DNA of 35,936 nt, from positions 1 to 35,936 of the forward strand of contig NZ_JABGCL010000036.1 of assembly GCF_019800005.1 (NCBI RefSeq), in the 5' to 3' direction. This DNA is from Geminicoccus harenae. Its GTDB lineage: Bacteria; Pseudomonadota; Alphaproteobacteria; Geminicoccales; Geminicoccaceae. Positions within the stretch are counted from its first letter, which is position 1. Each line of letters starts with the position of its first letter. This document shows positions 23,205-34,099 of this stretch, in pieces. The notes beneath the pieces were generated by a model. The model had not been told where the DNA came from and searched no databases. It worked only from the letters and a program-made list of their open reading frames with translations. A program made the position numbers and the translations under genes.

Positions 23205-24161
23205 TTGAGCGCGCTTTTGGATTTCGAGAAGCCGATCGCCGAGCTGGAAGGCAAGGTGAAGGAGCTTCGCCACCTGGCCACCGGCTCCGAGCTCGACCTG
23301 CAGGAAGAGATCAGCAAGCTGGAAAGCCGGGCGGCCAAGCTGCTCTCGCAGACCTATGCCAAGCTGAACGCCTGGCAGAAGGCCCTGGTCGCCCGCCACC
23401 CCGACCGGCCGCACTTCAAGGACTATGTGGCGAGCTTGGTCGAGAACTGGACGCCCCTCGCCGGCGACCGGGCGTTCGCCGACGACAGCGCCATTCAGGG
23501 CGGGATCGGGCGGCTGCGCGGCCGTTCGGTGGTGCTGATCGGCCACGAGCGCGGCCACGACACCGAAAGCCGGGTGAAGCACAATTTCGGCATGGCGCGG
23601 CCCGAAGGCTACCGCAAGGCGATGCGGCTGATGCGGCTGGCCGAGCGGTTCGGTCTGCCGGTGGTCACCCTGGTCGACACCCCCGGGGCCTATCCCGGCG
23701 TGGATGCCGAGGCGCGCGGCCAGGCCGAGGCGATCGCCCGCTCGATCGAGACCGGCCTGGACCTGCAGGTGCCGTTCGTCTCGGTGATCGTCGGCGAGGG
23801 CGGCTCGGGCGGTGCGATCGCGCTGGCCGCGGCCGACCGTGTGCTGATGCTGGAGCACTCGATCTATTCGGTGATCACGCCGGAAGGCTGCGCCGCGATC
23901 CTGTGGCGGGCGGCCGATCAGGCGTCCGAGGCCGCGCAGGCCCTGAAGCTCACCGCCCAGGACCTGCTGGAGCTGCGCCTGATCGACGCCGTGGTCGAGG
24001 AGCCGTTGGGCGGCGCCCATCGCGGTCGCGCCACCACGATCGGCCGGGTCGGCGACGCGATCGAGCAGCAGCTGGCGGAACTGGACGGCGTGGCGGGCGC
24101 CGACCTGCGCCGCAATCGCCGCGAGAAGTTCATCCGGATGGGCCAGGCGGTGGAGGCCTGA
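23205..24161 (+). CDS. accA: Acetyl-CoA carboxylase carboxyltransferase subunit alpha
   Basis: The 318-residue protein has the full AccA sequence: the N-terminal coiled region LDFEKPIAELEGKVKEL, the DRPHFKDYV segment, LIGHERGHDTESRVKHNFGM, the CoA/carboxybiotin site TLVDTPGAYPGVDAEARGQ, and VIVGEGGSGGAIAL. With AccD it transfers the carboxyl group from biotin to acetyl-CoA, forming malonyl-CoA for fatty-acid synthesis. The start is TTG; the frame has no ATG or GTG near the conserved N-terminus, and an ATG at 23189 is out of frame. The gene stands alone, with the VTT membrane protein converging on it 3 bp away. Confidence 0.97.
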   Translation: MSALLDFEKPIAELEGKVKELRHLATGSELDLQEEISKLESRAAKLLSQTYAKLNAWQKALVARHPDRPHFKDYVASLVENWTPLAGDRAFADDSAIQGGIGRLRGRSVVLIGHERGHDTESRVKHNFGMARPEGYRKAMRLMRLAERFGLPVVTLVDTPGAYPGVDAEARGQAEAIARSIETGLDLQVPFVSVIVGEGGSGGAIALAAADRVLMLEHSIYSVITPEGCAAILWRAADQASEAAQALKLTAQDLLELRLIDAVVEEPLGGAHRGRATTIGRVGDAIEQQLAELDGVAGADLRRNRREKFIRMGQAVEA

Positions 24162-24164
24162 GCC

Positions 24165-24851
24165 CTAGTTCCGGCGCCAGCGCCGGTACTGCCGCCAGCC
24201 GAGCGGTGCTGCCGTCAGAAGCGCTCCGGCCGCCATCGGCCCCAGCACGGCGATGCCGGCCAGGGCCGATAGGTCGACGCTGCCGCCCTTGGCAAACACG
24301 TCTGCCAGGCCCGCGCCGAAGCCGGCCAGCACGAAGGTGGCGGGCGCGATGCCCAGTGCGGTGGTCAGGACGAACGTGCCGATCGGCACGTTCAGGAGGG
24401 CCGGCACGGTGTTGGTGACCCAGGCGGGTAGGACCGGCACCAGCCGGATCGCCAGGAGGTAGCTCCACATCCCCCCATGCAGGGCCGCCTCCATGCGCCC
24501 GAGCCACGGCCCGGCCCGCCGGCGGAGGGAGCCGCCGAGACTGGTCCGGGTGACCAGGAAGGTCAGCAGCGAGCCCAGCGTGCCGCCGGCCACCGACAGG
24601 AGGCCACCCCACCAGGTGCCGAACGCGAACCCCAGCGCCAAGGTGATCCAGAGTGCCACCGGCAGGCAGGCCGCGACCGCCGCCGCGTAGAGCAGCAGTG
24701 CCAGGACCGGCGCCATCACCGGATAGGCGGCGACGATGCTAGTCAGCTCGGCATGCCGTGTGCGCAGCGCCTCCCCGTCGAGATCGCCCAGCAGCGCCCA
24801 GGTGGCCAGCCCTAGCGCCACCAGCACCGCCAGCGGCAGGAGCCGCCTCAC
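24165..24851 (-). CDS. TVP38/TMEM64 (VTT) family membrane protein
   Basis: The 228-residue protein has about six hydrophobic segments, beginning with LLPLAVLVALGLATWALL at the N-terminus. The VTT core includes the FAFGTWWGGLLSVAGGTLGS glycine-rich re-entrant region and AIRLVPVLPAWVTNTVPALL, with the conserved Arg/Pro of DedA-like proteins. Family members are thought to move lipids between membrane leaflets or support envelope homeostasis; the role of this one is unknown. The start codon is GTG and has no good ribosome site. It converges with accA. Confidence 0.85.
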   Translation of the reverse strand: MRRLLPLAVLVALGLATWALLGDLDGEALRTRHAELTSIVAAYPVMAPVLALLLYAAAVAACLPVALWITLALGFAFGTWWGGLLSVAGGTLGSLLTFLVTRTSLGGSLRRRAGPWLGRMEAALHGGMWSYLLAIRLVPVLPAWVTNTVPALLNVPIGTFVLTTALGIAPATFVLAGFGAGLADVFAKGGSVDLSALAGIAVLGPMAAGALLTAAPLGWRQYRRWRRN

Positions 24852-24943
24852 CCTCGCTTCATCGCATGCCGCCCTTGCCGAGACCCCTCGTCAAAGCTAG
24901 TTCGCCCGTTCATGCCAGCAATCGTCTCAAGTGGAAGTCACCG

Positions 24944-25456
24944 ATGAGCGCGCGCGACCAGTTGATGGGCCTCCTGGCCGAGCTCGGCATCGTGGCGGCC
25001 ACGCACGAGCACCCGCCGGTCTATACGGTGGAGGAGGCCCAGGCCCATACCGCGCATCTGCCGGGCGGCCACTGCAAGAACCTGTTCCTCAAGGACAAGA
25101 AGGGCCAGCTGTACCTGGTGGTCTGCCTGGACAGCCAGGAGGTGCGGATCAACGCCCTGGCGAGGCGCCTGGGTGCGGCGCGCCTCTCGTTCGGCAATGC
25201 CGAGCTGCTCCTGGCGACGCTGGGCGTCACCCCGGGCTCGGTCACCCCGTTCGCGCTGATCAACGACGTGGAGCGCAAGGTGCAGCCGGTGCTGGATGCC
25301 AAGATGCTGCGCCACGAGATCCTGAACTACCACCCGCTCACCAACGAGGCGACCGTGTCGATCCGCAGCGCGGAGCTGACCCGGCTGCTGACCCACTGGG
25401 GCTACCGGCCGATCATCCTGGACCTGGACGAGCTGGGCGACGCGCCCGAAGCGTGA
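24944..25456 (+). CDS. YbaK/ProX-type prolyl-tRNA deacylase
   Basis: The 170-residue protein has the YbaK/aminoacyl-tRNA editing fold: HEHPPVYTVEEAQAHTAHLPGGHCKNLFLKDKKGQLYLV, including the conserved Lys, RLGAARLSFGNAELL, the specificity segment GVTPGSVTPFALIND, and FHPLTNEAT-like YHPLTNEATVSI. These proteins hydrolyse mischarged Ala-tRNA(Pro) in trans and correct errors of prolyl-tRNA synthetase. GGAAG lies 7 bases before ATG 24944; the longer open frame upstream is not protein-like. It stands just ahead of the glycine-riboswitch region but has no link to it other than direction. Confidence 0.9.
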   Translation: MSARDQLMGLLAELGIVAATHEHPPVYTVEEAQAHTAHLPGGHCKNLFLKDKKGQLYLVVCLDSQEVRINALARRLGAARLSFGNAELLLATLGVTPGSVTPFALINDVERKVQPVLDAKMLRHEILNYHPLTNEATVSIRSAELTRLLTHWGYRPIILDLDELGDAPEA

Positions 25457-25475
25457 CGACGCGCCACGGGAAGGC

Positions 25476-25503
25476 TTGATTCGCCCGGACGGCGGACTAC
25501 GCT
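25476..25503 (+). promoter_or_regulatory. Possible promoter of the glycine-cleavage operon
   Basis: TTGATT (25476-25481) and TACGCT (25498-25503) with a 16-base spacer precede the riboswitch by about 24 bp. That is the right place for a transcript that begins just before the first aptamer. Box matches are moderate. Confidence 0.4.
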
Positions 25504-25526
25504 CAAGGCCACGCCGATTTTTGTGT

Positions 25527-25723
25527 CTGCGGGAGAGACCGTGCCGCGAGGCGCGGCGCCGAAGGAGCAACCGCCCCGGAAACTCTCAGGCAGAAGGACC
25601 GCAGGGGACACAGGCGCTCTGGAGAGAGGCCGCATCGATGCGGCCCACCGAAGGGGAGCGTGGCTTTGGCCGGGTCAGACCGGGCAAGGCTCCGTGTAAG
25701 CTCTCAGGTACGGGACAGAGGGG
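25527..25723 (+). promoter_or_regulatory. Tandem glycine riboswitch controlling gcvTHP
   Basis: Two glycine aptamers lie in tandem. The first runs from about 25527 to 25606, with GGGAGAGACC, CGCCGAAGGAGCAA and AACTCTCAGGCAGAAGGACCG. The second runs from about 25615 to 25723, with CTGGAGAGAGGCC, CCACCGAAGGGGAGC and AAGCTCTCAGGTACGGGACAG. These are the conserved core segments of the class, with a short linker between. The element ends about 50 bp before the gcvT start. Tandem glycine riboswitches usually turn expression on when glycine binds, so the operon should be induced by excess glycine. The expression platform may act at the ribosome site of gcvT; no T-run terminator is visible. Confidence 0.93.
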
Positions 25724-25774
25724 GCGCAACCGATCCGGAGGTCCGGCTCGGTCCTGCGTCTGCCGGAGGTCCTG

Positions 25775-26887
25775 TTGCCCGATACCATCAAGACTACGCC
25801 GCTGAACGGCCTGCATCGCGAGCTGGGTGCCCGCATGGTGCCGTTCGCGGGCTGGGACATGCCGGTCCAGTATTCCACCGGGATCCTGACCGAGCACCTG
25901 CACACCCGCTCGGCCGCCGGGCTGTTCGACGTGTCGCACATGGGCCAGCTCCTGATCACCGGGCCTGATCCGGCCAAGGCGATCGAGCGCCTGGTGCCGG
26001 CCGACATCGCGGGCCTGGGCGAGGGCAAGGCACGCTACACGGTGCTGACCGCCGAGGACGGCGGCATCCTGGACGATCTGATCATCACCAGGGACGCGCC
26101 GGACCGGCTGTATGTCGTGGTGAACGCCGGCGGGACCGAAGCCGACCTCGCCCACCTGAAGGCCGGGCTCGAGCCGGAGCACCAGGTCGCCCATCTGGCC
26201 GACCGGGCGCTCCTGGCCCTGCAGGGACCGCAGGCGGTCGCCTGCGTCGCGCGGATCGTGCCGGAGGTCGAGCGGCTGGGCTTCATGGAAAGCCTCGTCA
26301 CCACCGTGCAGGGCGTCGAGGTGCGGGTCTCGCGGCTGGGTTATACTGGCGAGGACGGGGTCGAGCTGAGCGTGCCGGCGGACCATGCCGCCAAGTTCGC
26401 CCGCACCCTGCTCGCCATGGAGGAAGTGAAGCCGATCGGCCTGGGTGCGCGTGATTCGCTGCGCCTGGAGGCGGGGCTTTGCCTCTACGGCCACGACATC
26501 GACACGACCACCTCCCCGGTGGAGGCGAACCTCACCTGGACGATCGGCAAGCGCCGCCGCGAGGAAGGCGGGTTCCCGGGAGCCGAGCGGATCCTGCGCG
26601 AGATCGCCGAGAAGCCGGCGCGCCGGCTGGTCGGGCTGCGGCCCGAGGGCAAGGCCCCTGCCCGCGAGGGTGCCGAGATCACCACCACCGACGGCACCCC
26701 GATCGGCAAGGTCACCTCGGGCGGCTTCGGCCCCAGCGTCGGCGGCCCGATCGCGATGGGCTATGTCGCCGCTGCCCAGGCAGCACCCGACACCGCCGTC
26801 CATATCCTGGTGCGCGGCAAGCCGCTGCCCGCCACCGTCGTCAAGCTGCCCTTCACCCCGCATCGCTATGCCCGCCGAGGAGCCTGA
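25775..26887 (+). CDS. gcvT: Glycine cleavage system T protein (aminomethyltransferase)
   Basis: The 370-residue protein matches GcvT throughout: LHRELGARMVPFAGWDMPVQY, FDVSHMGQ, ILDDLIITR, LALQGPQA, SRLGYTGEDGVELSVP, GLGARDSLRLEAGLCLYGHDI and the C-terminal GKVTSGGFGPSVGGPIAMGYV. It moves the methylene group from aminomethyl-lipoyl GcvH to tetrahydrofolate, releasing ammonia. The start is TTG with an excellent GGAGGT 4 bases upstream; an ATG at the conserved position is absent. The stop is 4 bp before gcvH. Regulation by the riboswitch is implied by position. Confidence 0.97.
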   Translation: MPDTIKTTPLNGLHRELGARMVPFAGWDMPVQYSTGILTEHLHTRSAAGLFDVSHMGQLLITGPDPAKAIERLVPADIAGLGEGKARYTVLTAEDGGILDDLIITRDAPDRLYVVVNAGGTEADLAHLKAGLEPEHQVAHLADRALLALQGPQAVACVARIVPEVERLGFMESLVTTVQGVEVRVSRLGYTGEDGVELSVPADHAAKFARTLLAMEEVKPIGLGARDSLRLEAGLCLYGHDIDTTTSPVEANLTWTIGKRRREEGGFPGAERILREIAEKPARRLVGLRPEGKAPAREGAEITTTDGTPIGKVTSGGFGPSVGGPIAMGYVAAAQAAPDTAVHILVRGKPLPATVVKLPFTPHRYARRGA

Positions 26888-26891
26888 TCGC

Positions 26892-27266
26892 ATGACTACG
26901 CGCTACACCAAGGACCATGAATGGGTGAAGGTCGAGGGCGACGTCGCCACGATCGGCATCACCGACCACGCCCAGCAACAGCTGGGCGACGTCGTGTTCG
27001 TCGAGCTGCCCGAGGTCGGCACCGTCGTCGAGAAGGGCGGCGACATGGCGGTGGTCGAGAGCGTCAAGGCCGCCTCGGAAGTCTATGCCCCGATCTCCGG
27101 CAAGATCGTCGCGGCCAACCAGGCGATCGTCGACGAGCCGGGCTCGGTCAATCTCGGTGCGGAGGGCGATGCCTGGTTCTGCAAGATCGAGGCCTCGGAC
27201 CTGTCGGAGCTGGACGAGCTGATGTCCCGCGCCGACTACGACGCTTTCGTCGCCACGCTGGACTGA
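26892..27266 (+). CDS. gcvH: Glycine cleavage system H protein
   Basis: The 124-residue lipoyl carrier has the conserved YTKDHEWV, ATIGITDHAQQQLGDVVFVELPEVG, and the lipoylation motif ESVKAAS with the target lysine at residue 59. It carries the aminomethyl group between GcvP, GcvT and the dihydrolipoyl dehydrogenase. It lies between gcvT (4 bp gap) and gcvP (10 bp gap), which is a standard operon order. A lipoyl dehydrogenase gene is not in the window and is usually supplied elsewhere. Confidence 0.98.
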   Translation: MTTRYTKDHEWVKVEGDVATIGITDHAQQQLGDVVFVELPEVGTVVEKGGDMAVVESVKAASEVYAPISGKIVAANQAIVDEPGSVNLGAEGDAWFCKIEASDLSELDELMSRADYDAFVATLD

Positions 27267-27276
27267 AGGCACGTTC

Positions 27277-30177
<2,901 letters not shown>

Positions 30178-30198
30178 GCCGGCAAGTGCTGCCACCGG

Positions 30199-30217
30199 CC
30201 CGGCAGGAATTGCCGGG
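30199..30217 (+). terminator. Hairpin after gcvP, weak terminator candidate
   Basis: CCCGGCA and TGCCGGG form a 7-bp stem around a 5-base loop, 22 bp past the gcvP stop. No T-run follows. It may end the gcv transcript with help from Rho, or simply lie in the leader of the flagellar operon. The rest of 30178-30349 shows no gene. Confidence 0.35.
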
Positions 30218-30349
30218 TCGGGTCCGGAAGGCATTCGACTTCATGTAGCGACGATTCGACTAAGAGGCCGGGACCACGCCAGGAGACTGGTTTGGCCCGG
30301 CCTTTGCTGTTCTTGGCGGCGACCGATCCGCTTCGGGTGACCGACCGCC

Positions 30350-31474
30350 ATGTTCCACCGCCTGGCCCTTTCGCTGCTCCTGCTGTTCACCCTGCTCTGC
30401 CGCCTGGTCCAGCCGGATCCGGCGCTGGCCGCGCAGTCGCGCATCAAGGACGTCGCCGACTTCGAGGGTGTCCGCGACAACATGCTGGTCGGCTACGGCC
30501 TGGTGGTCGGGCTGAACAGCACCGGCGACAGCCTGCGCAACTCCGCCTTCACCCAGGAGAGCCTGACCGCCATGCTCGACCGGCTGGGCGTGGCGACCCG
30601 TGGCGGCAAGCTCAACACCAAGAACGTCGCCGCGGTGATGGTGACCGCCACCCTGCCGCCGTTTGCCCGCCAGGGCAGCCGCGTCGACGTGTCCGTCAGC
30701 GCGCTGGGCGACGCCAAGTCGCTGAACGGCGGCACGCTGCTGGTGACCCCGCTGATGGGTGCCGACGGCGAGATTTATGCCGTGGCCCAGGGCGCGCTCA
30801 CCACCGGCGGCTTCGAGGTCGGCGGCGAGGCGGAGAAGGTCACCCGCGGCGTGCCGACCAGCGCCCGCATCCCGTCCGGCGCCATCGTCGAGCGCGAGGT
30901 CGCCTTCGCGCTGGCCGACCTCCAGGCGGTCCGTCTCGCCCTGCGCAACCCCGACTTCACCACCGCGACCCGGATCGCCTCGGCGGTCAACCGCTGGTCC
31001 AAGACGGTGGGTGCCCAGGCGGTCGACCCGGCGACCGTGGTCCTGGACGTCCCGGCCGGCTACCGCGACCGCATCGCGCTGCTGATGAGCGAGGTGGAGC
31101 AGCTCAAGATCGACCCGGACCAGCCCGCCCGCATCCTGGTCGACGAGACCAAGGGCATCATCGTGATCGGCGAGAACGTCCGGATCAGCACGGTGGCGAT
31201 CGCCCAGGGCAACCTCACCGTGCGGGTCACCGAGAACCCGCAGGTCAGCCAGCCCGCCCCCTTCTCCGACGGCGAGACGATGGTCACCCCGCAGACCAAC
31301 GTCCAGGTCGACGACCAGAGCGGCCGGCGCATGGCGGTCCTGAGCGGTGCCGTCACCCTGCAGGACCTGGTCGACGGGCTGAACGCCATGGGAGTGGGCC
31401 CGCGCGACATGATCGGGATCATCCAGGCGATCAAGGCGGCCGGCGCGCTGCAGGCCGAGATCGAGGTGATGTGA
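30350..31474 (+). CDS. flgI: Flagellar P-ring protein FlgI
   Basis: The 374-residue protein has a Sec signal peptide (hydrophobic LALSLLLLFTLL, cleavage after about residue 28) and the FlgI body: RIKDVADFEGVRDNMLVGYGLVVGLNSTGD, NVAAVMVTATLPPFARQGSRVDV, GGTLLVTPLMGADG and the C-terminal GVGPRDMIGIIQAIKAAGAL. It forms the bushing ring in the peptidoglycan layer that surrounds the rod. Its presence implies a Gram-negative envelope. It starts the flagellar unit 172 bp after gcvP, and its stop overlaps the next start (TGATG). Confidence 0.96.
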   Translation: MFHRLALSLLLLFTLLCRLVQPDPALAAQSRIKDVADFEGVRDNMLVGYGLVVGLNSTGDSLRNSAFTQESLTAMLDRLGVATRGGKLNTKNVAAVMVTATLPPFARQGSRVDVSVSALGDAKSLNGGTLLVTPLMGADGEIYAVAQGALTTGGFEVGGEAEKVTRGVPTSARIPSGAIVEREVAFALADLQAVRLALRNPDFTTATRIASAVNRWSKTVGAQAVDPATVVLDVPAGYRDRIALLMSEVEQLKIDPDQPARILVDETKGIIVIGENVRISTVAIAQGNLTVRVTENPQVSQPAPFSDGETMVTPQTNVQVDDQSGRRMAVLSGAVTLQDLVDGLNAMGVGPRDMIGIIQAIKAAGALQAEIEVM

Positions 31475-31782
31475 TGGCGCATCCCGGCCTGCCCTTCCCC
31501 GATCCCCTTCGCACCGCCGCCGCCGCGCGCCAGGCAGCGCCCCTGCGCGAGCGGGCCGCGGCCGAGGAGGCCGCCCGAGAGTTCGAGAGCGTGTTCCTCG
31601 CCAGGATGCTGGAAGGCATGAGCACGGGCCTTGGCGGCTCGCTCCTGTCCGGTGGCCAGGCCGAGGAAACCTGGCGGTCTTTCATGAACGACGAATACGC
31701 GAAACTGATCAGCCGCTCCGGCGGCATAGGCGTCGCCGATGCGGTCCTCCAGGCCATGCTCGGCGCCCAGGAGGTCGAGTGA
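31474..31782 (+). CDS. flgJ: Short FlgJ-like rod-binding protein
   Basis: The 102-residue protein has the rod-binding domain pattern EEAAREFESVFLARMLEGMS, then QAEETWRSFMNDEYAKLISRSGGIGVADAV. It caps or chaperones rod assembly in the periplasm. The C-terminal muramidase domain of enterobacterial FlgJ is absent, as is usual in alphaproteobacteria, so another enzyme must open the cell wall. It overlaps flgI by one base and overlaps the next gene by one base, so translation is coupled. Confidence 0.85.
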   Translation: MAHPGLPFPDPLRTAAAARQAAPLRERAAAEEAAREFESVFLARMLEGMSTGLGGSLLSGGQAEETWRSFMNDEYAKLISRSGGIGVADAVLQAMLGAQEVE

Positions 31783-32213
31783 TGGAAGCTCTGGAACGGG
31801 TGAGCGTCGTGATGATGCTGATGCGCCAGCTGGAACAGGTGATGGAGCAGGAGATCCTGATCCTACGCGCGATGCGCCTCGACCGGCTGGAAGAGGTCGT
31901 CACCGAGAAGACCGTGCTCTGCCAAGCCTACGAGGCGGAACTGCGCGCCCTGCGCCGCGAGCCTGAGCTGCTGGCGGGACTGGACCCGGCGCTGCGCGCC
32001 GAGCTGGAGCATGCCACCCGCGACTTCCAGGTACGCGCCGGCGCCAACCTGCGTGCCCTGGATGCGGCGCGGGCCGTGGTCGAGCGGGTGATGCGCCATA
32101 TCGGCACGAGCCTCGAGGCAGCACCGTTCAAGCCCAAGCTGTACCGCCACGGGCCCGAGCGCACGCCCATGCGCGGCCAGGTCATCGCCCTCGCCTTCGA
32201 CCGGCAGATCTGA
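31782..32213 (+). CDS. flgN: FlgN-like flagellar export chaperone
   Basis: The 143-residue, almost wholly helical protein has long amphipathic helices (LMRQLEQVMEQEILILRAM, RLDRLEEVVTEKTVLCQAYEAEL, LEHATRDFQVRAGANL). That is the profile of FlgN, the cytoplasmic chaperone that brings FlgK and FlgL to the type III export gate. Its place directly before flgK and its length support this, although sequence identity in the family is low. ATG 31782 overlaps the flgJ stop (TGATG); a GTG one codon earlier is possible. It ends 3 bp before flgK. Confidence 0.65.
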   Translation: MEALERVSVVMMLMRQLEQVMEQEILILRAMRLDRLEEVVTEKTVLCQAYEAELRALRREPELLAGLDPALRAELEHATRDFQVRAGANLRALDAARAVVERVMRHIGTSLEAAPFKPKLYRHGPERTPMRGQVIALAFDRQI

Positions 32214-32216
32214 CCG

Positions 32217-34085
32217 ATGTCGCTCGCCGTCACCCTCGCCAATGCCGCCTCGGGGCTCAGCGTCGCCCAGGCCGCTCTCGCCACCACCGCCAGCAACGTC
32301 AGCAACGTCAATACGCCGGGCTACACCCGCAAGGTCGTGCAGCAGGAGACCCGGATCCTGGCCGGCCAGAGTGCCGGTGCCCGGGCCCTGGACGTCACCC
32401 GGATCGCCGACCAGTTCGTCGCCAGCCAGGCGCGCGAGCAGGCGATCCGGCTGGGCCGCAGCGACATGCTGGCGGCCATTCACCAGCGCATCCAGGACAC
32501 GATCTATGGCGAGCCCGCCCAGACCGGCCGCGGCATCTCGTCGAGGCTGACCGACCTCCTGACCTCGCTGGACGCGCTGGCTGCTTCACCCCACCAGGTC
32601 GCCGCCCGCAGCGAGGTCCTGGGCCGGATCGAGGCGACGCTCTCGACCCTGACGGCCGATCTCGCCGCCATCGAGACGATCCGCTCGGACGTGGACCACC
32701 AGATCGGCCAGGTGATCGGCTCGATCAACACCGACATTACCGAGCTCGCGGCGATCAACCAGCAGTTCAGCCGCGGCTACGGCTCGGCCGATCTCGAGGA
32801 TCGCCGCGACGGGGTGCTGGCCCGGCTGGCCGGCCGGATCGACATCCAGGTCGGCTGGCAGGACGACGGCCAGGTCGACGTCACCACCCGCAACGGCACG
32901 GTGCTGCTCGACGGCGAGCCCCGGCAGGTCGTGTACGAGCCGGCCTCCTCGACCGGGCCCGGCTCGCCGTTGGGCCGCATCGCGGTCTATGCCGCAAAGG
33001 ACATCGACCGGGCGACCGGGCTGCCGGTGACCGGCGCCCGGTCGGACGAGCTAGTGAGTGCCGGCACCCGCGCCGCCCTGTCCCAGGAGCTGGCAGCAGC
33101 CGGCGCCGAACCGGTCGTCTCGAACCTGCGCGGCGGCAGCCTGCAGGGCCTGATCGAGGCACGCGACCGGGTACTGCCGGAGCTGGCCGACCAGTTGGCC
33201 GAGCTGGCGATGGCGGTCCGCCATCGCCTGAACGCCGCGCATAACGACGCCGCCACCAGTCCGCCGCCCGCCACCCTCTCCGGCACCCGCGCGGGCCTGG
33301 CACCCACGGCTGGCTTCGTCGGTTCGGGTACCGCCACGATCGCATTGGTCGACCGCAGCTCGGGCACGGCAGCTTCGGCTTTCCAGCTCGACCTGGCGGG
33401 CTTCACCTCGGTGGACGATGTGCTGGCGGCGGTGAATACGGCATCGAGCGGGGCGGTCAGCGCCAGCCTGGACGGCCAGGGTCGGCTCGTCCTCGCGAGC
33501 AGCGATCCGTTGCTCGGCATCGCGATCAGCGAAGGCGACAGCGCCATCGCCACGAGCGATTCCGCCGGCCATGGCTGGAGCTTCGGCTTTTCCCATTATT
33601 TCGGCTTGAACGACCTGATCGTCGACGCGCCGGGCGGCAGCGTGGGCAGGATCCGGCCGGACATCGCCGCCAACGGCTTCGCCCTGGCCACCGCCACGCT
33701 GGATGCCGCGGCCGGCCCGCCGCTCGTGGCCAGCCTCGGCGGCAAGGGCGACGGAACCGGCGCTGCCCGGCTCGCCGCGGCGTTGCGCGAGCCGGGCAGC
33801 GTGGTCGCCCGCGGCGGGCTGCCGGCCTATGCCGTGTCGGTGACCGGCTATGCCGCCGACATCACCAGCCTGGCCGCTTCCGCGGCGGCGGAGGCGCAGC
33901 GCGTCGCCACCGGCGACCAGGCGCTCGCCACCGACCTCGCGACCCGGCAGGGCAGCCTGAGCGGGGTCAATCTCGACGAGGAGATGTCCCGCCTGATCCT
34001 CTACCAGCAGGCCTACAGCGTTTCCGCCCGCATCATCTCGATCACCGACGACCTGTTCGGCGAGCTCCTGCGGATCGCCGGCTGA
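32217..34085 (+). CDS. flgK: Flagellar hook-associated protein 1 (FlgK)
   Basis: The 622-residue protein begins with the D0 motif ANAASGLSVAQAALATTASNVSNVNTPGYTRKVV, typical of rod/hook axial proteins, has FlgK segments such as DLLTSLDALAASP, AINQQFSRGYGSADLEDRRDGVLARL, and ends with the coiled terminal GVNLDEEMSRLILYQQAYSVSARIISITDDLF. FlgK joins hook and filament outside the cell. It has no signal peptide because it leaves through the flagellar exporter. A variable middle domain lies at about 340-480. It follows flgN by 3 bp and precedes flgL by 14 bp. Confidence 0.95.
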   Translation: MSLAVTLANAASGLSVAQAALATTASNVSNVNTPGYTRKVVQQETRILAGQSAGARALDVTRIADQFVASQAREQAIRLGRSDMLAAIHQRIQDTIYGEPAQTGRGISSRLTDLLTSLDALAASPHQVAARSEVLGRIEATLSTLTADLAAIETIRSDVDHQIGQVIGSINTDITELAAINQQFSRGYGSADLEDRRDGVLARLAGRIDIQVGWQDDGQVDVTTRNGTVLLDGEPRQVVYEPASSTGPGSPLGRIAVYAAKDIDRATGLPVTGARSDELVSAGTRAALSQELAAAGAEPVVSNLRGGSLQGLIEARDRVLPELADQLAELAMAVRHRLNAAHNDAATSPPPATLSGTRAGLAPTAGFVGSGTATIALVDRSSGTAASAFQLDLAGFTSVDDVLAAVNTASSGAVSASLDGQGRLVLASSDPLLGIAISEGDSAIATSDSAGHGWSFGFSHYFGLNDLIVDAPGGSVGRIRPDIAANGFALATATLDAAAGPPLVASLGGKGDGTGAARLAAALREPGSVVARGGLPAYAVSVTGYAADITSLAASAAAEAQRVATGDQALATDLATRQGSLSGVNLDEEMSRLILYQQAYSVSARIISITDDLFGELLRIAG

Positions 34086-34099
34086 AGGAGCCATTCGAC

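Noticed and set aside
30292..31782. 496-aa plus-strand frame covering flgI and flgJ
   Set aside because: Only its last 102 codons are real (flgJ); the rest is a Gly/Arg/Pro-rich out-of-frame reading of flgI.
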